Shown: one piece after another, positions 9,396 through 18,928 of the stretch
How positions within the stretch are numbered: position 1 is the stretch's first letter
Layout of the letters: each line of letters opens with the position of its first letter
Source: Mycobacterium sp. OTB74
GTDB taxonomy: Bacteria; Actinomycetota; Actinomycetes; Mycobacteriales; Mycobacteriaceae
NCBI RefSeq assembly: GCF_029892685.1
Contig: NZ_JARXVD010000002.1
Coordinates: 457,903 to 521,902 of the forward strand
Direction: 5' to 3'
Length of the DNA: 64,000 bases
The notes under the pieces: model-generated
Told to the model about the DNA's origin: nothing
Databases searched by the model: none
What the model saw: only the letters and a program-made list of their open reading frames with translations
Made by a program: the position numbers and the translations under genes

Positions 9396-10085
9396 TTAGC
9401 GAGCGCCGATCGGCGTCACGTCCATCACCAACCAGCGGCCCGACTGCTTTGTCAGGGTGACCCGCAGCGCTAGCACGGCAGTCTGCTGGGGCTTGCCGGG
9501 AGCATTCTGCGTGCCCCGCATGACGACCGCGACGCTGGCCATGTCTGGGCCGATGGCCTCGACACCGGCCGAGATGGTGCTGGCCTGACCGGACACCCCA
9601 CGGCTGGTCAGATCCTTTGCCACCGCAGTGAATTCATTGCGGTAGGCCGCGGCCCGCTGCGGCGCCATCAGCGCGGTGGCGCGATCGATCGACGCGTTCG
9701 GAGTGGCCGGGGTGAACGTCGCAGACGCCTCGGAGACGCTGCTTGCGATCCCCACGACCTGGGCGATGTCATTGCTCATCGCGTGATCCTGCTGTGTCCA
9801 GCGGAGGTAGCCAACCGCCACCGCGGCAACCAGAGACACCACGGCCAGACCTGCCACGACGGTACGCAGCCGAGGCCCGTCGTCATCGGTGCCCATGGTG
9901 ACGCCGTCGCGGCGGAACAGGATGAAGTTGACCACCGAACCCTGCACCACCAGGACGCCGAGCACCGTCGCCACCGCCGCCCACCACAGTGGCCAGCCGA
10001 GCGCGAACCCGATGTACGCCAACGCCGCGAGCACCGCGAGGGGCGCCAAGATGTCGAACGCCGCGACCCGCCACACATTCCTCAT
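9396..10085 (-). CDS. omamB: Orphan Mce-associated membrane protein B (Rv0200-like)
   Basis: A 229-residue protein. Residues 1-60 contain two helices (DILAPLAVLAALAYIGFALGW and the following helix), and a third helix lies near residues 75-93. An Mce-associated extracytoplasmic domain then runs to residue 229, ending GRWLVMDVTPIGAR. Its ATG overlaps the omamA stop by 4 bases, so the pair is coupled. Rv0199 and Rv0200 are known as OmamA and OmamB, orphan Mce-associated proteins; OmamA stabilises Mce transporters and supports cholesterol use. The assignment rests on gene order and domain shape. Confidence 0.82.
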   Translation of the reverse strand: MRNVWRVAAFDILAPLAVLAALAYIGFALGWPLWWAAVATVLGVLVVQGSVVNFILFRRDGVTMGTDDDGPRLRTVVAGLAVVSLVAAVAVGYLRWTQQDHAMSNDIAQVVGIASSVSEASATFTPATPNASIDRATALMAPQRAAAYRNEFTAVAKDLTSRGVSGQASTISAGVEAIGPDMASVAVVMRGTQNAPGKPQQTAVLALRVTLTKQSGRWLVMDVTPIGAR

Positions 10086-10741
10086 CGCAGCGTCTCGAGT
10101 CGCGAGATCAGCAGCTTGCCGTCGACATCGGAGACGCCCAGCCGCAGCCGCCAGCGCACCGTCTGCGGCTTGTTGTCGGCGACGTTCTGGCTGACCGAGG
10201 TAGCCAGCACCAGCACCGTCGTGGTGCTGGAAGCAACGGCCGCCAACTCCGGCTGAACCTGCGGCTTGCCTTCTTCGCCAGGTTGCGGGTGGTGCAGTGA
10301 CTCCACGGCCACAGAATCGATCTGGCCGGCCGTCTTGCTCTGCAGCTTCTGCACCAGCTGGGTGAACGGCGCCACCGTCGACTCGAAATCGGCGTTGAGC
10401 TGGCCGACGGTGCCGTCGTGCAGCTTCTGCACGCTGGAGGTCACGTTCCCGGCATTCATGTTGATGAGCACGCCGGTCCAGTCCGCGGCGGCCTGCATCG
10501 CCCGGACTTCGTGGTCGCGTTCGTCGGCGTCGTTGCGGTGTCCCACATAGATCAGGGTGGCCAGGACCACGGCCACCACTGCTACCAGCCCGAGCAGCGC
10601 CGAGGCCACGCCGTACCCGGTGAAGATGCCGCCGGAGTTCCCGTCACTGCGATCCGTGGCGGGTGCGGCAGCCGTGTGCGCATCGCCTGTTGTCCGGGCT
10701 TCGGCTTTCGCGGCGGCGTCGTCGCTGCGCTCGTCAGGCAT
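10082..10741 (-). CDS. omamA: Orphan Mce-associated membrane protein A (Rv0199-like)
   Basis: A 219-residue single-pass protein. A charged cytoplasmic tail (about 45 residues) precedes one helix (ALLGLVAVVAVVLATLIYVG) and an extracytoplasmic Mce-associated domain with the usual MQAAADWTGVLINMNAGNV start and RWRLRLGVSDVDGKLLISRLE end. ATG 10741 is preferred; ATG 10762 is an alternative. It is divergent from zmp1 with only about 60 bp between starts. Known OmamA is needed for stability of Mce1 and Mce4 systems, which fits the mce1 operon elsewhere in the window. Confidence 0.83.
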   Translation of the reverse strand: MPDERSDDAAAKAEARTTGDAHTAAAPATDRSDGNSGGIFTGYGVASALLGLVAVVAVVLATLIYVGHRNDADERDHEVRAMQAAADWTGVLINMNAGNVTSSVQKLHDGTVGQLNADFESTVAPFTQLVQKLQSKTAGQIDSVAVESLHHPQPGEEGKPQVQPELAAVASSTTTVLVLATSVSQNVADNKPQTVRWRLRLGVSDVDGKLLISRLETLR

Positions 10742-10802
10742 GGCCGTGAGGGTACCTGCCATAGCCGGACCGTATTTCAGCGGCGATGGCAGGATGGCTG
10801 GG

Positions 10803-12785
10803 GTGACGCTTGAAGCCGCTTCTCCCCGCTCCGGTATCGATCTGAGTTTCGTCGACTCCGACTCCCGCCCCCAGGACGATCTGTTCGGCCACGTCAACGG
10901 CCGCTGGTTGACCAACTACGACATTCCGGCCGACCGGGCCACCGATGGCGCCTTCCGGCTACTGGCCGACCAGGCCGAAGAGCAGGTTCGCGAGCTGATC
11001 ACCACGGCATCGGGCGCAGCCGGAACCACCGCGCAGCAGATCGGCGATCTGTTCGCGAGCTTCATGGACACCGATCGCGTGCGCGAGGTCGGCCTGGCTC
11101 CACTACTGGCCGAGTTGGCTGTGATCGAGGACGCCGCGGATGTCGACGCGCTGGCCGTGGTGGTTGGCGGGCTGCAACGCACCGGTATCGGCGGCGGCAC
11201 CAGCGTGTACATCGACACCGACTCGAAGGATTCGACGCGCTACCTGCTGCACCTGTCGCAATCCGGTTTGGGTCTGCCCGACGAGTCCTACTACCGGGAC
11301 CCGCAGCACGCCGCGGTGTTGGCGGCCTATCCCGAACACATCGGCCGGATGCTTTCCCTGGTCCACGGTGGTTCGGCTGAATCACATGCCGAGGTTGCAT
11401 CCCGCATCGTCGCGCTTGAGACCAAAATCGCAGCGGCACACTGGGATGTGGTCAAGCGCCGCGACGCCGATCTGAGCTACAACCTGCGCTGGTTCGCCGA
11501 GCTGCCCGGCGAGGCACCCGGATACGACTGGAACGGCTGGCTGGTCGCCTTGGGCGGTACCGCCGAGAAGGCGGCCGAAGTCGTTGTGCGCCAACCTGAT
11601 TTCTTGACTTCCTTCGCCGCCCTATGGGCCGCCGAGCCGCTGGCCGACTGGAAGGCTTGGTTGGGTTGGCGGGTGATCAGCGGGCGCGCGCCGATCCTCA
11701 CCGACGAGTTGGTCGACGAGAATTTCGACTTCTACGGGCGCACCCTGTCGGGCACCGAGGCCATCCGCGAGCGCTGGAAGCGTGGCGTCGGAGTGGTCGA
11801 GGGGCTGATGGGTGACGCCGTCGGAAAGCTTTATGTGGCAGAGCATTTCCCGCCGTCCCACAAGGCCCGCATGGACGAGTTGGTGGCCAATCTGCGCGAG
11901 GCCTACCGCGTCAGCATCACTTCGCTGGACTGGATGACCCCGGAAACCCGCGAGAAGGCGCTGACCAAGCTGGATAAGTTCACCCCGAAGATCGGCTATC
12001 CGGCACGCTGGCGCGACTATTCGGCACTGGTGATCGATGCAGGTGACCTGTACGGCAACTACCGGCGCGGCCGCGCTGTCGAGTACGACCGCGAACTGGC
12101 CAAGTTGGGCGGCCCCGTCGACCGCGACGAATGGTTCATGACGCCGCAGACCGTCAACGCCTACTACAACCCGGGCATGAACGAAATCGTCTTCCCTGCA
12201 GCCATTCTGCAGCCGCCGTTCTTCGACGCCGAAGCCGACGACGCGGCCAACTACGGCGGTATCGGCGCGGTGATCGGCCATGAGATTGGACACGGTTTCG
12301 ATGACCAGGGCGCCAAGTACGACGGCGACGGCAACCTGGTGGACTGGTGGACCGACGCCGACCGATCTGAATTCGGCCTGCGCACAAAGGCTTTGATCGA
12401 GCAGTACGAGGCCTTCACGCCGCGTGCACTCGATGCCTCACATCACGTGAACGGGGCATTCACCGTCGGTGAGAACATCGGCGACCTGGGCGGCCTGTCC
12501 ATTGCGTTGCTTGCCTACGAGCTGTCACTGGGCGGCCAGGAAGCGCCGGTTATCGACGGGCTGACCGGTGTGCAGCGGGTGTATTTCGGATGGGCCCAGG
12601 TATGGCGGACCAAATCCCGTGACGCCGAAGCGATCCGACGGCTGGCGGTGGACCCGCATTCGCCGCCCGAGTTCCGGTGCAACGGCGTCATCCGCAACAT
12701 CGACTCGTTCTACGAGGCGTTCAGCGTCGGCGAGTCAGACGAGCTGTACTTGGAACCCGCTGCGCGCGTGCGCATCTGGAACTAA
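10803..12785 (+). CDS. zmp1: Zinc metalloprotease Zmp1, M13 (neprilysin-like) family
   Basis: A 660-residue M13 peptidase. H493-E-I-G-H497 and E557 (ENIGDLGG) are the zinc ligands and catalytic Glu region. NAYYNPGMNEIVFPA is the substrate-backbone motif, and CRW-like residues close the C-terminus (VRIWN). GTG 10803 is chosen because AGGATGG lies at good distance and the protein then begins MTLEAAS, as in M. tuberculosis Zmp1 (MTLAIPSG). ATG 10794 is an alternative. Zmp1 is reported to inhibit inflammasome activation and phagosome maturation in M. tuberculosis; in an environmental species its role is probably general peptide hydrolysis. Confidence 0.95.
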   Translation: MTLEAASPRSGIDLSFVDSDSRPQDDLFGHVNGRWLTNYDIPADRATDGAFRLLADQAEEQVRELITTASGAAGTTAQQIGDLFASFMDTDRVREVGLAPLLAELAVIEDAADVDALAVVVGGLQRTGIGGGTSVYIDTDSKDSTRYLLHLSQSGLGLPDESYYRDPQHAAVLAAYPEHIGRMLSLVHGGSAESHAEVASRIVALETKIAAAHWDVVKRRDADLSYNLRWFAELPGEAPGYDWNGWLVALGGTAEKAAEVVVRQPDFLTSFAALWAAEPLADWKAWLGWRVISGRAPILTDELVDENFDFYGRTLSGTEAIRERWKRGVGVVEGLMGDAVGKLYVAEHFPPSHKARMDELVANLREAYRVSITSLDWMTPETREKALTKLDKFTPKIGYPARWRDYSALVIDAGDLYGNYRRGRAVEYDRELAKLGGPVDRDEWFMTPQTVNAYYNPGMNEIVFPAAILQPPFFDAEADDAANYGGIGAVIGHEIGHGFDDQGAKYDGDGNLVDWWTDADRSEFGLRTKALIEQYEAFTPRALDASHHVNGAFTVGENIGDLGGLSIALLAYELSLGGQEAPVIDGLTGVQRVYFGWAQVWRTKSRDAEAIRRLAVDPHSPPEFRCNGVIRNIDSFYEAFSVGESDELYLEPAARVRIWN

Positions 12786-12797
12786 CGCGCCTCTAGG

Positions 12798-12834
12798 TAA
12801 ATGCCCCCGCACGCTCGGCGTGCGGGGGCATTTA
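12798..12834. terminator. Bidirectional hairpin terminator between zmp1 and L,D-transpeptidase
   Basis: A perfect 17-bp inverted repeat, TAAATGCCCCCGCACGC with its complement, around a 3-nt TCG loop. It lies exactly between two convergent genes (stops at 12785 and 12849). The A/T ends of the stem supply U-rich tracts in both directions. Confidence 0.9.
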
Positions 12835-12848
12835 CGTCTGGTCGTGGA

Positions 12849-13970
12849 CTATCTCGACGACGACGAGCCCGAAGCGCTGGACGAAGCCGCAGTGGAACTG
12901 GCGGCAGGGGTCGTCATACCCCACTGCCAGTCATCGGCGCCGTCGGACTGGTTGTAAAGGCCGGTCGAGTTCTTCACCACGATCGGGTCACCGCTGCCGA
13001 ACTGGTCGTAGAACCACTTGGCGTTGTCCGGCCCAATGTTGATGCAGCCGTGACTGACGTTGCGTCTGCCCTGGTCAGCCACCGACCACGGCGCGCTGTG
13101 CACGAACGCACCGCTGTTGTCGATCCGGACCGCGTTCTGCACGTTCACCTTGTATCCCTGCGGGGAGTCCGAGGGCACGCCGAAAGTCGCCGAGTCCATC
13201 ACCACGGTGGGGAACTTCTCCAGCACGTAGTAGGTGCCGTTCTTGGTCTCGTCGCCGGCCTTGCCCATCGACATCGGGAAGCTCTTCTCCACCACGCCAT
13301 TTCGGCTGACCGTCATGGTGTGCGTTGCGTTGTCGGCGGTCGCCACCAGTGAGTCACCGGTTCGGAAGCTGGACTTGGTGCCCGCCGCGTCGATGTTGAC
13401 GACGGTGTTGGCCGGCCAGAAGGCTATGGGCCGCCAGCGAAGCTGGGTGTCAGTGACCCAGTAGAACATGCCGGCCACCGGCGGATTCGATGTGATGTGC
13501 ACGGCGTCCTGGGCCATCCGCTGGTTGGCGATGGGCCGCTGGAAGTTGATGTAGATCGGCTTGGCCACGCCCACCATGGAGCCGTTCACGGGGTTGAACG
13601 ACGGCGGCAGGAACGGCGGCTGCCCGACGAACGGCGTCGGGTTCTGGCCGGCCGGGGTTCCCGCTGGGATGGGCTCGGCTACGCCGGGGATGGGCGCGGT
13701 CGGGTCGGCCGGTGCCACCGGAACGGCGGCCGGCACCGGTGCAACCGGCGGAGCAGGCGGCGCCAGTGGGTCAGCAGCGGGAGGTGGAGGAGGCGGCGCA
13801 AACGGGTCACCGGCTGGTGGCACGGCTGCCACCGGCTGATCAACGACTGGTGCACCCGGGTCCGGTGCGTCCGGATCGGCCAGGGCTGAGGGGGTCACTG
13901 TGACCATTCCCGCGACCATGGCGGCCGCGGCCGCCATGTTGATTAGCCTGCTCTTCTTCCACTGCGGCAT
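12849..13970 (-). CDS. L,D-transpeptidase (YkuD family), Rv0192-like
   Basis: A 373-residue exported protein. Residues 1-31 are a signal peptide ending SALA. Residues 32-120 are a Pro/Ala-rich wall-spanning linker, followed by an Ig-like domain (about 125-225) and the YkuD domain. The catalytic motif is S-H307-G-C309-I-N-I. ATG 13970 follows GGAGGTGG at ideal spacing. The enzyme forms 3-3 peptidoglycan crosslinks and can confer carbapenem-sensitive, ampicillin-tolerant crosslinking. Beyond the domain there is a Ser/Ala tail of about 20 residues. Gene order points to Rv0192 (LdtMt4), although the Rv0191-type gene is absent. Confidence 0.9.
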   Translation of the reverse strand: MPQWKKSRLINMAAAAAMVAGMVTVTPSALADPDAPDPGAPVVDQPVAAVPPAGDPFAPPPPPPAADPLAPPAPPVAPVPAAVPVAPADPTAPIPGVAEPIPAGTPAGQNPTPFVGQPPFLPPSFNPVNGSMVGVAKPIYINFQRPIANQRMAQDAVHITSNPPVAGMFYWVTDTQLRWRPIAFWPANTVVNIDAAGTKSSFRTGDSLVATADNATHTMTVSRNGVVEKSFPMSMGKAGDETKNGTYYVLEKFPTVVMDSATFGVPSDSPQGYKVNVQNAVRIDNSGAFVHSAPWSVADQGRRNVSHGCINIGPDNAKWFYDQFGSGDPIVVKNSTGLYNQSDGADDWQWGMTTPAASSTAASSSASGSSSSR

Positions 13971-14125
13971 ACGCCACCTCCAATTCACAAACTGCCTCCA
14001 GTGTCGCACAGCGACCTGACCGGCAACGGGTTCTGACCTGCGTCAGCAGCCCACTTCAGGGCAGCTGTATACGCCCAGACCTGCACTGTCCATCGTCTGC
14101 CCACCGATGTTTGTTACTGCTCCAG

Positions 14126-14455
14126 CTAGGACCGCACCAGCCGGGCAATGGCCGCGGAAGCCTCGGCCAGCTTCTTCTCGGCCTCGTCTCCGCCCTCGGC
14201 GACGGCGTGCGTCACGCAGTGCCCCAGGTGCTCGTCGAGCAGGCCCAGCGCCACCGATTGCAACGCGCTCGTGACCGCGCTGATCTGGGTGAGCACGTCG
14301 ATGCAGTACTTGTCCTCGTCGATCATCTTGGCGATGCCGCGGACCTGCCCCTCCACTCGGCGCAGCCGCTTGGCGTAATTCTCTTTATTTGGCGAATAGC
14401 CGTGCGCGGCAGCGCTGTGCTCGGGAGCCGCTCCGGCTGGGGTGTCTGCCGTCAT
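14126..14455 (-). CDS. ricR: Copper-sensing repressor of the CsoR/RicR family
   Basis: A 109-residue helical repressor. C51, H76 and C80 have the same 25/4 spacing as the Cu(I) ligands C36-H61-C65 of M. tuberculosis CsoR. Y-A-K-R-L-R-R-V-E-G-Q-V-R-G is the family start. ATG 14455 is used; the open frame upstream is not gene-like. Its neighbour ilvD and gene order match Rv0190 (RicR). Copper binding should release it from the palindrome at 14472-14488 in its own promoter, giving autoregulation. No copper-resistance gene is adjacent, so its other targets must be elsewhere. Confidence 0.92.
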   Translation of the reverse strand: MTADTPAGAAPEHSAAAHGYSPNKENYAKRLRRVEGQVRGIAKMIDEDKYCIDVLTQISAVTSALQSVALGLLDEHLGHCVTHAVAEGGDEAEKKLAEASAAIARLVRS

Positions 14456-14461
14456 GAACCA

Positions 14462-14488
14462 AGTATAGAGCATACCCCCAAGGGGTAT
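14462..14488 (-). promoter_or_regulatory. ricR promoter with RicR operator
   Basis: On the minus strand TATACT (14467-14462) is a good -10 whose start site would fall at or beside the ricR ATG, suggesting a leaderless mRNA. The 17-base site ATACCCC-CAA-GGGGTAT (14472-14488) has perfect 7-bp arms and occupies the spacer upstream of the -10, as expected for CsoR/RicR operators. Confidence 0.8.
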
Positions 14489-14573
14489 TTTTGATCGGCG
14501 GCGAGCGGCTCCGCTGCCGAAATTAAGCCTGACCAGGCTCAAACCGATTAGACGGCCTGCGCATACTTGAACC

Positions 14574-16289
14574 ATGAGCGAAGCCCCGCCTGCCGACAAA
14601 TCCGTCGATATCAAACCCCGCAGCCGCGACGTCACCGACGGCCTGGAGAAGACCGCCGCCCGCGGAATGCTCCGCGCGGTAGGCATGGGAGACGACGACT
14701 GGGCCAAGCCGCAGATCGGCGTCGGTTCGTCGTGGAACGAGATCACCCCGTGCAACATGTCACTGCAGCGCCTGGCCCAGTCGGTCAAGGACGGCGTGCA
14801 CGAGGCCGGTGGCTACCCACTGGAATTCGGCACCATCTCCGTCTCCGACGGCATCTCGATGGGCCACGAGGGCATGCACTTCTCGCTGGTGTCGCGTGAG
14901 GTGATCGCCGACAGCGTCGAGACCGTGATGCAGGCCGAGCGCCTCGACGGCAGCGTGCTGCTGGCCGGCTGCGACAAGTCCATCCCCGGCATGCTGATGG
15001 CCGCGGCCCGCCTCAACCTGGCGAGCGTGTTCCTCTACAACGGCTCGATCATGCCCGGTGTGGCGAAGCTGACCGACGGCACCGAGAAGGAAGTCACCAT
15101 CATCGACGCCTTCGAGGCTGTCGGCGCCTGTGCTCGAGGGTTGATGTCCCGCGAAGACGTCGACATCATCGAGCGCGCCATCTGTCCCGGAGAGGGTGCG
15201 TGCGGTGGCATGTACACCGCCAACACCATGGCATCGGCTGCCGAGGCACTCGGAATGTCGTTGCCGGGCAGTGCATCTCCGGTTGCCGTCGACAAGCGCC
15301 GCGAAGAGTACGCACGCAAGTCCGGCGAGGCCGTCGTCGAGATGCTGCGTCGTGGCATCACCTCCCGCGACATCCTGACCAAAGAAGCGTTCGAGAACGC
15401 CATCGCGGTGGTCATGGCCTTCGGCGGCTCTACCAACGCGGTGCTGCACCTGCTGGCCATCGCGCGCGAAGCCGAAGTCGAGCTGACCCTGGCCGACTTC
15501 ACCCGGATCGGCAACAAGGTGCCGCACCTGGCTGACGTGAAACCCTTTGGGCGCCACGTGATGAAGGACGTCGACGAGATCGGCGGCGTGCCGGTGGTGA
15601 TGCGTGCGCTATTGGATGCCGGTCTGCTGCACGGCGATTGCCTGACCGTCACCGGAAAGACCATGGCCGAGAACCTGGCCCACATCGCCCCGCCCGACCC
15701 GGACGGCAAGGTGCTACGCGCCATGGACAACCCGATCCACCCCACGGGTGGCATCACCATCCTGCACGGGTCACTGGCCCCCGAGGGTGCCGTGGTCAAG
15801 TCGGCAGGCTTCGATTCAGACGTGTTCGAAGGCACCGCAAGGGTTTTCGAGCGTGAGCGGGCCGCGCTGGACGCACTCGAGGACGGCACCATCACCCACG
15901 GCGACGTCGTGGTGATCCGTTACGAGGGCCCCAAGGGTGGGCCGGGCATGCGCGAGATGCTGGCCATCACCGGCGCCATCAAGGGCGCCGGCCTTGGCAA
16001 GGACGTGCTGCTGATGACCGATGGCCGGTTCTCCGGCGGGACGACGGGCCTGTGCGTCGGGCACATCGCGCCGGAGGCTGTCGACGGCGGGCCCATCGCC
16101 TTCGTCCGCGACGGTGACCGGATTCGTCTCGACGTCGCCAACGGCACGCTCGACGTGCTGGTCGACGAGGCCGAATTCAATGCCCGCAAAGAAGGTTTCA
16201 AACCGCTGCCGCCGACCTACAACACCGGCGTGCTGGCCAAGTACACCAAGCTGGTCCAGTCGGCCGCCGTCGGCGCGGTCTGCTACTAG
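14574..16289 (+). CDS. ilvD: Dihydroxy-acid dehydratase
   Basis: A 571-residue IlvD/Edd enzyme of near-normal family length. Cluster cysteines are visible at C60 ([11 protein letters not shown]), in [11 protein letters not shown] and in [24 protein letters not shown] near residue 485 is the substrate loop. It converts 2,3-dihydroxy-isovalerate and methylvalerate to the 2-keto acids for valine, isoleucine and pantothenate. Start ATG 14574 gives MSEAPPAD. It is divergent from ricR, so copper and branched-chain synthesis share a promoter region; Fe-S dehydratases are known copper targets, but regulation of ilvD by RicR is speculative. Confidence 0.96.
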   Translation: MSEAPPADKSVDIKPRSRDVTDGLEKTAARGMLRAVGMGDDDWAKPQIGVGSSWNEITPCNMSLQRLAQSVKDGVHEAGGYPLEFGTISVSDGISMGHEGMHFSLVSREVIADSVETVMQAERLDGSVLLAGCDKSIPGMLMAAARLNLASVFLYNGSIMPGVAKLTDGTEKEVTIIDAFEAVGACARGLMSREDVDIIERAICPGEGACGGMYTANTMASAAEALGMSLPGSASPVAVDKRREEYARKSGEAVVEMLRRGITSRDILTKEAFENAIAVVMAFGGSTNAVLHLLAIAREAEVELTLADFTRIGNKVPHLADVKPFGRHVMKDVDEIGGVPVVMRALLDAGLLHGDCLTVTGKTMAENLAHIAPPDPDGKVLRAMDNPIHPTGGITILHGSLAPEGAVVKSAGFDSDVFEGTARVFERERAALDALEDGTITHGDVVVIRYEGPKGGPGMREMLAITGAIKGAGLGKDVLLMTDGRFSGGTTGLCVGHIAPEAVDGGPIAFVRDGDRIRLDVANGTLDVLVDEAEFNARKEGFKPLPPTYNTGVLAKYTKLVQSAAVGAVCY

Positions 16290-16374
16290 CTGCAGCCAGG
16301 CGGCGGCGGGGCGTCGGGCGCATAGAACTGCCCGACGTCGCCGCCGCTGCACGCCTGAGGGTTGATCAGCCGTG
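16286..16374 (-). pseudogene. Possible relic: C-terminal end of a small secreted Cys/Pro protein
   Basis: One minus-strand frame ends QACSGGDVGQFYAPDAPPPPGC followed by Ser and TAG overlapping the ilvD stop. The composition looks like the C-terminus of a small exported mycobacterial protein, but no start or signal peptide remains because the frame runs back into the SPW gene. It may be a deletion scar or chance. Confidence 0.25.
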
Positions 16375-16806
16375 CCGCGAGCTGGAGTTGCGTACACGCA
16401 TACCCAGATAGGCCGCGTACAGACCGAGCAGGATGACCGCTGCGCCACTGAGCACGTGGGACCAGATCATGCCTGCGGTAGGCCCGCTCTCGAAGATCCA
16501 CGGCGAAATGACGAGCCATACACCGAATAACGGCAATGTCCAGGTCATACCGTGGCTGCGGTCGAGGGCACAACCGAAGCACATGGCCAGCAACCCGATG
16601 GTCCCGCCGACGAGCAGGTCGTTGACCGACAGCCGAGTCGTGGCGTTGTAGCCGATGATCCAGGGCGACAACGCCACGTAGACCGCGGCCATCAGCGTCA
16701 GACCAAAGGTCGCCTGCGCTGTCATCGACTCGGCGACGCGGTCATAACCGGCCCGTAACGACATGATGTCGGGGTGTTGGTCGATTGACGAATGGACTGT
16801 AGTCAT
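16366..16806 (-). CDS. SPW-motif membrane protein, Rv0188-like
   Basis: A 146-residue protein with four helices and two SPW motifs (ALSPWIIGY near residue 48 and VISPWIFES near residue 107), the signature of the SPW repeat family. ATG 16806 was chosen because AAGGAG lies 6 nt upstream. Position next to ilvD matches Rv0188. Function is unknown. No partner is evident. Confidence 0.85.
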   Translation of the reverse strand: MTTVHSSIDQHPDIMSLRAGYDRVAESMTAQATFGLTLMAAVYVALSPWIIGYNATTRLSVNDLLVGGTIGLLAMCFGCALDRSHGMTWTLPLFGVWLVISPWIFESGPTAGMIWSHVLSGAAVILLGLYAAYLGMRVRNSSSRHG

Positions 16807-16968
16807 TTCTACTCCTTCCGGTACACGGCAAGGGGTTCGGCCTTGCCGCACCCATCCATCCATTTCCAGATTACGCGGGTTGGCAGCCGATCGTTCCCTG
16901 AGATTTCATCGACCGACCAACCGCGGGCGCCGGTCTGCCGCAGTGTGGGTGGCGGCTTCTGACCAGCC

Positions 16969-17376
16969 CTATTCCGCCACCAGCACCGCGCGGTCACCGA
17001 CCGGACCACCAAGTGGCACAACGATTTTGGCTGGCGCAACCAGCGTCATGCACATGCGGCCGACCGTGTCCGGACGCTGCCCTCCGGTCAACGTGACCTG
17101 GACCGTCTGATCGGTTTCCTGCACAGTGACATGCGCGCCGACGCAATTCTGCGAGCTGCTCAAGAAGTTGAGGGTCAGCTGCGGGGCGGGGTCCATTCGG
17201 CTCCAGGACTCGATGTGCAGCAGTTGCGGGCGGACGATCTGCGGATTGTCGGTGAACATCGCGCCGTCGGCGGGCAGCGGCACTTCCGGCAGCACCGTCG
17301 GATCAGCCGACGCTGTCGGCGTGACAGCGACGGCCAGCACGGCGCTGGCTAAGACAAGAGCAGTGGCCAAGCGCAT
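16969..17376 (-). CDS. Small secreted protein of unknown function
   Basis: A 135-residue exported protein with signal peptide MRLATALVLASAVLAVAVTP to about residue 24 (TASA). The mature part is a predicted beta-rich domain with two Cys residues (NCVGAHV and RMCMTL) that may form a disulfide. I do not recognise a family. It lies 71 bases after the DAPG-hydrolase-like gene on the same strand. The 162 bases after it hold no clear gene. Confidence 0.7.
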   Translation of the reverse strand: MRLATALVLASAVLAVAVTPTASADPTVLPEVPLPADGAMFTDNPQIVRPQLLHIESWSRMDPAPQLTLNFLSSSQNCVGAHVTVQETDQTVQVTLTGGQRPDTVGRMCMTLVAPAKIVVPLGGPVGDRAVLVAE

Positions 17377-17447
17377 CTGGCCACCCTAACGCGGCCGACT
17401 TGTGCACGTCAGGGTGCGCCAAGCGCCCCAAATCATGCACAAATCAC

Positions 17448-18197
17448 TCACCCGAAGCGCGCATGCAGCGCGGGCAGAAACCCCGCCAGGTGGTTCATCT
17501 CTTGCGCACAGTGCACCAGCAGGTCACGCGGATCCGGAAGCAGCCGGGCTGCGATGGGTCGTAATGCCTTTTCGGCCAACGATGCTCCGGATCTCAGAGC
17601 GACATGTCTACCGCCCAGCCAGAATCGTGAGCGCATCTCGGCTCCATCAGCGATGGGCCGGACTTGGTGTACCAGCCAGCCGATGTCCACCGGAATATCC
17701 GGGGAACCCAACCGCGCCGTGATAGCTACCCCGGTGTGCCCCAACACCGACGGTTCGACGAATTGGATTGCCGCCCTGGTAAATGACGAACCGAGGTATT
17801 CCCGCACGATCGAGGTGCGGCCGACATAAGTCTCATCATCTCGGCCGTCACGCCACTGTGCCGAGACGTGTGCGCGGGGATGCCACAGCTTGTACCGACG
17901 GCTATCGCAACCATGCCATCCGAACCACCAGTCCCACATGGCAGGAGTTACGCCGGGCATGTCGGTACGCACCGCCACCGTGAAGCCACCGTCCCTCAAC
18001 CGCCCGTAGCCGTTCTCGGTCTGCTGGTAACCTACCGGCTCCAATCGCTCGTCGTAGTCTGGCAACACCGGCCCGGCCTGGGGTCCGTGTTCCAGCGCCT
18101 GCACTACATGTCCGGGCAATGGCGCCATTTCCGGATCGAAGAACTCTGCGAACGGAGCGGCGGCGTCATCGCGCCGGTAGCCGAGATAACCGCTCAT
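17448..18197 (-). CDS. DAPG hydrolase (PhlG/phloretin hydrolase)-like protein
   Basis: A 249-residue protein with the pattern of the DAPG_hydrolase domain: MWDWWFGWHGCDSRRYKLWHPRAHV around residues 87-112, a downstream Glu in VEPS and late His residues as candidate zinc ligands. Known family members cleave C-C bonds in 2,4-diacetylphloroglucinol or phloretin. The true substrate here is unknown. Its ATG overlaps the O-methyltransferase stop by 4 bases, so the two may act on the same phenolic compound. It replaces what is Rv0186 (a glycosidase gene) in the H37Rv order. Confidence 0.75.
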   Translation of the reverse strand: MSGYLGYRRDDAAAPFAEFFDPEMAPLPGHVVQALEHGPQAGPVLPDYDERLEPVGYQQTENGYGRLRDGGFTVAVRTDMPGVTPAMWDWWFGWHGCDSRRYKLWHPRAHVSAQWRDGRDDETYVGRTSIVREYLGSSFTRAAIQFVEPSVLGHTGVAITARLGSPDIPVDIGWLVHQVRPIADGAEMRSRFWLGGRHVALRSGASLAEKALRPIAARLLPDPRDLLVHCAQEMNHLAGFLPALHARFG

Positions 18198-18874
18198 GAC
18201 GGCAACACCTGCTCCCCCACCCGCGCGACGGCGAAACCGTCCCAGCCTTTGGTGCCGACCGTCTGGATCGCGGCGGTCTGCAGTCGCGGATGGTTACCCA
18301 TCAGCTCCAGCATGTCGCGGACCCCGCGGGCTTGTAGATCGTCGGCGGCCGGATCGAGCACCCGGCCCATCCGGGTGATGTTGTCCACGACGATCACCGC
18401 TCCCGGAACCGCAAGCTGTACTGCCCATTCCACGTATGCGCTGTTGTTCTCCTTGTCGGCGTCGATGAAGAAGAAGTCGAACCGCTCGCCGCGCTGTGCC
18501 AGTTGCGGCAGGGTGTCCAACGCAGCTCCGACCAGCACCTCCACCTGGCCCCCGACACCGGCCGCCTGAAAGTTGGCCCGTGCAACCTCCGCGTGTGCCG
18601 GCGAGTATTCCAGCGTGATCACCCGACCGGACGGGCCGACCCCGCGCGCCAGGTTGATGGTGCTGTAACCGGCCAGGGTGCCGATCTCCAGCACCCGGCT
18701 GGCGCCACTGACAGTTGCCAACAGCGACAACAGCTTTCCGTGCTGCGCGGACACTTCGATGGCCGGCATACCTGCCGCCACCGCGGATTCGCGGACAGCG
18801 GCCAGCACCTGGTCCTCGGTGTGCAGCACCTGGTTGAACATTTGATCGACGGTCTGTGGATCGGGTCCGCTCAT
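18194..18874 (-). CDS. Class I SAM-dependent O-methyltransferase, Rv0187-like
   Basis: A 226-residue enzyme of the catechol/caffeoyl-CoA O-methyltransferase family. LEIGTLAGYSTINLA (about 62-76) is the SAM-binding motif I. FDFFFIDADKENN carries the metal-binding Asp, and VVDN follows. Mycobacterial Rv0187 is a divalent-metal-dependent catechol methyltransferase by report. Coupling to the DAPG-hydrolase-like gene suggests a shared aromatic substrate (inference). Confidence 0.88.
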   Translation of the reverse strand: MSGPDPQTVDQMFNQVLHTEDQVLAAVRESAVAAGMPAIEVSAQHGKLLSLLATVSGASRVLEIGTLAGYSTINLARGVGPSGRVITLEYSPAHAEVARANFQAAGVGGQVEVLVGAALDTLPQLAQRGERFDFFFIDADKENNSAYVEWAVQLAVPGAVIVVDNITRMGRVLDPAADDLQARGVRDMLELMGNHPRLQTAAIQTVGTKGWDGFAVARVGEQVLPS

Positions 18875-18928
18875 GACCTCAGGCTAGGCGATTTCGCTGT
18901 GCTCATGGGTGCTCATCAGGGACGGACG

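Noticed and set aside
16865..16945. Loose inverted repeat of CGCGGGTTGG type between the secreted and SPW genes
   Set aside because: Imperfect arms with a long spacer; expected by chance at this GC content.
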